Shown: positions 4,869 through 6,941 of the stretch, in pieces
Layout of the letters: the number at the start of each line of letters is the position of its first letter
Numbering within the stretch: the first letter of the stretch is position 1
Assembly: GCA_013695505.1 (NCBI GenBank)
Contig: JACDAH010000249.1
Coordinates: forward strand, 1 to 6,941
Length of the DNA stretch: 6,941 nt
Direction of reading: 5' to 3'
Source of the DNA: Chloroflexota bacterium
GTDB taxonomy: Bacteria; Chloroflexota; Limnocylindria; Limnocylindrales; CSP1-4
Position numbers and translations under genes: made by a program
Notes under the pieces: model-generated
Databases searched by the model: none
What the model saw: only the letters and a program-made list of their open reading frames with translations
What the model was told of the DNA's origin: nothing

Positions 4869-5171
4869 ATGCTGCGCATCCGCTCCGCGTCCGCCCTTCG
4901 GGAGCGGACGCTTCGCCTCACTCTGACCGACGGAACGGTCGTCGAGCGCGACGTCCAGGATCTGCTCTTGGGTCCGGTCTTCGAGCGGCTTCGCGCGGAC
5001 GACGGCGCGTTCGCCCGCGCCCGCGCCCGCTCCGGCACCGTCACGTGGCCCGGCAATCTCGACCTGGCGCCGGAGACGCTCATCTGGGATGGACCGGATC
5101 CGGACGATGAGGATTCCCGGCGCCCCGAGCCGTTCCTTCGCCTCCGCTCTCCGAGTCGAGCGACGAGGTAG
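4869..5171 (+). CDS. DUF2442 domain protein
   Basis: This 100-residue protein matches DUF2442 in its first 77 residues. It shows LRIRSASALRERTLRLTLTD, then GTVVERDVQDLLLGPVFERL, and ends the domain with GTVTWPGNLDLAPETLIWDG. In this family the GPVFEPL and TVxWPNGxDLxPxxLY signatures are typical; here the second reads TVTWPGNLDLAPETLIW. The last 23 residues are a charged, proline- and arginine-rich tail (DPDDEDSRRPEPFLRLRS) not usual for the domain. Some family members carry a helix-turn-helix after the domain; this one does not. The function is unknown. It follows the DUF4160 gene by 12 bases and is probably co-transcribed. No ribosome-binding site is visible before the ATG, but a TAGGAT box at 4854-4859 overlaps the DUF4160 stop codon and could drive a second, leaderless transcript. 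Confidence 0.82.
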   Translation: MLRIRSASALRERTLRLTLTDGTVVERDVQDLLLGPVFERLRADDGAFARARARSGTVTWPGNLDLAPETLIWDGPDPDDEDSRRPEPFLRLRSPSRATR

Positions 5172-5270
5172 AGCGCAACGCTCCTGACCCCGCGGGCATC
5201 GAATCAACCCGGGCATTGCGAGCGCGAAATCCAAGGTTATGCAGACATCCATCCATGCGCTGACGATCGT

Positions 5271-5298
5271 GTCGTCGACGAGATCGACGACGATCTCG
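5271..5298. terminator. Overlapping hairpins between convergent genes
   Basis: Two perfect stems share bases. GTCGTCGA (5271-5278) pairs with TCGACGAC (5284-5291), and CGAGATCG (5279-5286) pairs with CGATCTCG (5291-5298). They cannot form together. They lie in the 148-base gap between the DUF2442 stop and the kinase stop, so a bidirectional terminator is the simplest role; no T-run follows on either strand. Confidence 0.35.
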
Positions 5299-5319
5299 AC
5301 CCACTGGGCATCGTTGACC

Positions 5320-6348
5320 TCAGATCCGCTTCGACATGATCTCCGCGAGTGCGGTCCGGGCGACGGCCGCGTCCAGCTCGCCCGCGCCGGGCGCGTGCGC
5401 GTTCGCGAAGCCGGCGGCCATTCCGTGACGCGCTGCCTCGACCAGATCCATGCCGCCGGTGACACCCGCCGCGAGGCCGGCCAGGAAGGCGTCGCCGCTG
5501 CCGACGGGGTATCGGCCGCGCGACGTCGGGCCTGACAGGCGCCAGGCGCCAGCGGGGTCGACCACGATCGCGCCCGCCACCCCGAGCGTGACGACGGCCG
5601 CGCCGGCTCCGCGCTCGACGATCGATCGGGCCGCGCGCAGGGCGTCCTCGGGGCTGGCCTTCGCCGCCTCGACCCCCTCGTTCTCCGTCGCGATCCCCGC
5701 CGCACCAGCGGCCTCGCCGGCGTTGACCTTGACGATCGTCGGGCCGCTCGCGATCGCGAGCTCGAGCGCCGGTCCGTGGGCGTCGACGATCACCGGGATC
5801 CCGGCATTGACGACCATCCGGACGATCCGGGCGTAGCCATCGACCGGCGCCCCCGGCGGCAGGCTGCCCGACACCGTGACGGCACCGACCTCGCCCCTGG
5901 CGATCTCCCGGGCGACCGCCCCCTCGAGCTCCGGCCAGGCCTCCGGCGCGATCGGCTCGCCCGGCTCGTAGAACTCTGTAAGCGAGCCGTCCGAACGGTC
6001 CAGCACCGACAGGCACGTTCGGGTCTCCGCGTGGGCCCGGATGAGGGTCGCCGGGATGCCGAGGGCCGCGAGCCGGTCCGCGATCCACTCGCCGGCCCGG
6101 CCGCCAACGATCGCCACGACGGCGACGTCGGCACCGAGGGACAGGGCCGCCCGCGCGGCGTTCAGGCCCTTGCCGCCGGGGAGCGCGAGGACCATGTCCG
6201 GCCGGTGGATGCCGCCGGGCACGAGGTGATCGACCTCGTGGAGCCGGTCGATCGACGCGTTCGCCGCCACAAACAGGATCCGCCGGGCGCCAGTCCCCGG
6301 CTCGGAGCCAATCGCCGGCTCGGAGCCGATCGCCGACTCGGAGCCCAT
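5320..6348 (-). CDS. PfkB-family hexose kinase (1-phosphofructokinase-like)
   Basis: This 342-residue kinase belongs to the 1-phosphofructokinase/tagatose-6-phosphate kinase branch of the PfkB family, cytoplasmic enzymes that transfer phosphate from ATP to a sugar or sugar phosphate. Visible motifs, in order, are NASIDRLHEV (sugar binding, about residues 30-39), PGGKGLNAAR (57-66), VSGSLPPG, KVNAGEA in place of the usual KPNxxE, and the catalytic loop PVGSGDAFLAG with Asp286 as the expected base. The family loop is normally GAGD; here it is GSGD, still functional by family knowledge. The exact substrate cannot be read from the sequence. The first 22 residues are a tandem-repeat extension (GSESAIGSEPAIGSEP) before the normal family start at RRILFVAAN. 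The ATG at 6348 shares one base with the stop of the upstream kinase (TGATG); a GTG at 6351 (GTGA overlap) is nearly as good. Translation is probably coupled. Confidence 0.87.
   Translation of the reverse strand: MGSESAIGSEPAIGSEPGTGARRILFVAANASIDRLHEVDHLVPGGIHRPDMVLALPGGKGLNAARAALSLGADVAVVAIVGGRAGEWIADRLAALGIPATLIRAHAETRTCLSVLDRSDGSLTEFYEPGEPIAPEAWPELEGAVAREIARGEVGAVTVSGSLPPGAPVDGYARIVRMVVNAGIPVIVDAHGPALELAIASGPTIVKVNAGEAAGAAGIATENEGVEAAKASPEDALRAARSIVERGAGAAVVTLGVAGAIVVDPAGAWRLSGPTSRGRYPVGSGDAFLAGLAAGVTGGMDLVEAARHGMAAGFANAHAPGAGELDAAVARTALAEIMSKRI
6292..6345 (-). repeat. Three tandem 18-bp units in the kinase N-terminus
   Basis: Three in-frame 18-bp units (6345-6328, 6327-6310, 6309-6292) encode GSESAI, GSEPAI and GSEPGT. 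Units 1 and 2 differ at two bases. The repeat starts directly after the ATG at 6348 and adds an acidic, flexible extension not usual for the family. Confidence 0.85.
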
Positions 6349-6941
6349 CACGGCACCCACGACGCGAGCGCCCGGTCCAGCTCGTCCGCCGTTGGCTGAC
6401 CGTGGACGCCGCCCAGCTCCCGGGTCGAGAGCGCCCCCGCAGCCGCCCCGGATCGCAGCCCCTCGGCGACCGACCCGCCGCGGAGCCAGACCCGCAGGAA
6501 GCCCGCGTTGAAGGAATCGCCGGCGCCGGTCGTGTCGATCGCTTCGATGGGCATAGCCAGCGTCCGTTCGATGGGGCCGGTTGCCCGGCAGGCGAGCGCG
6601 CCCTCGCGACCGAGCTTCACGACGACGAGCGGGCCGCCGTCCGCGCGCCCGGGCGCCGTCGCCCCGATCCGGGCCAGCTCGCGGGCCGCCTCCTCGACGT
6701 CCGTGCGACCGGTCAGCCGGCGAGCCTCCTCGGCATTCGGGAAGAAGACGTCCGTGGCGGCGAGCATCGGGCCGACACCCTCCCAGCGCTCGGCCGGGTC
6801 CCAGTTCGTGTCGAACGAGGTCGTCGCGCCGCCAGCCCGGGCCTTCGCCAGGAACGGAGGCAACGTCTCGCGCGCATGCGCCTGGAGGAAGAAGGCACCG
6901 ACGTGGACGTGGCGGGCCCGCGCGACAAGCCCGGCGGGAAT
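6348..6941 (-). CDS. PfkB/ribokinase-family carbohydrate kinase, N-terminus outside window
   Basis: The last 197 residues of a ribokinase-type sugar kinase are visible; the frame is open to the window edge and starts with IPAGLVARARHVHVGAFFLQ, so roughly the first third is missing. A TTG at 6863 is an internal codon, not a start. Motifs seen are SFDTNWDPAERW (substrate and lid region), FFPNAEEARRLTG (the N-x-x-E magnesium motif), VVKLGREGAL, and the catalytic signature DTTGAGDSFNAGF, with Asp142 of the visible part as the general base. It ends with a normal C-terminal helix (ADELDRALASWVP). This is the ribokinase/fructokinase side of the superfamily, distinct from the 1-phosphofructokinase-like partner downstream. 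Two such kinases in tandem suggest successive phosphorylation steps, or kinases for related substrates, in one sugar pathway. The sugar is not identifiable from the window. Confidence 0.9.
   Translation of the reverse strand: MPAGLVARARHVHVGAFFLQAHARETLPPFLAKARAGGATTSFDTNWDPAERWEGVGPMLAATDVFFPNAEEARRLTGRTDVEEAARELARIGATAPGRADGGPLVVVKLGREGALACRATGPIERTLAMPIEAIDTTGAGDSFNAGFLRVWLRGGSVAEGLRSGAAAGALSTRELGGVHGQPTADELDRALASWVP

Noticed and set aside
4979..5031. GC-rich repeat encoding ARARAR in the DUF2442 gene.
   Set aside because: A short codon-level repeat inside a conserved domain, not a distinct element.
5172..5319. Minus-strand stretch reading VNDAQWVEIVVDLVDDTIVS followed by AWMDVCITLDF, which looks protein-like.
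   Set aside because: There is no start codon or ribosome-binding site in frame, and the run comes from a GTC/GAC-rich palindromic segment. The same frame is open across neighbouring genes only because of high GC.

Overview
The window is GC-rich, densely coding bacterial DNA with G/C-biased third codon positions. Several starts sit only 6-9 bases downstream of a -10-like box, which suggests leaderless transcription. The mazEF pair resembles the mycobacterial MazEF9 type, and the HicB-like/sigma-type-HTH protein and sugar kinases look like proteins of high-GC Actinomycetota or Chloroflexota (for example soil Limnocylindria-like lineages). This assignment comes from remembered family resemblance, not from a search.

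Layout. (1) Positions 73-1635 lie on the minus strand. In transcription order they hold a small secreted protein whose 3' end looks frameshifted, a mazE-mazF toxin-antitoxin pair joined by an ATGA overlap, and a HicB-like/helix-turn-helix DNA-binding protein with its own promoter and a 25-bp inverted repeat at its predicted transcription start. (2) Positions 1636-1931 are a divergent intergenic stretch with hairpins. (3) Positions 1932-4435 lie on the plus strand: a small putative lipoprotein, then a two-gene MerR regulator-VWA protein operon. That operon has a clear TTGACA-N17-CACAAT promoter, a 24-bp palindrome inside the promoter, and an ATGA overlap with a strong ribosome-binding site. (4) A perfect 10-bp hairpin at 4479-4502 ends that operon. 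(5) Positions 4596-5171 on the plus strand hold a DUF4160 gene and a DUF2442 gene, 12 bases apart. (6) Positions 5320-6941 on the minus strand, convergent with the previous pair, hold two PfkB-superfamily sugar kinases in a TGATG overlap. The upstream kinase is cut off by the window end.

How the parts relate. The first 5.2 kb are accessory in character: two small-protein pairs (one definite toxin-antitoxin, one with similar organisation but unknown function), an orphan HicB-like regulator and a degraded secreted-protein gene. The MerR-VWA unit looks self-regulated and translationally coupled, and it is the least understood module here. The kinase pair is probably part of a sugar-use operon continuing beyond 6941. 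I see no CRISPR array, tRNA, rRNA or recognisable transposase.
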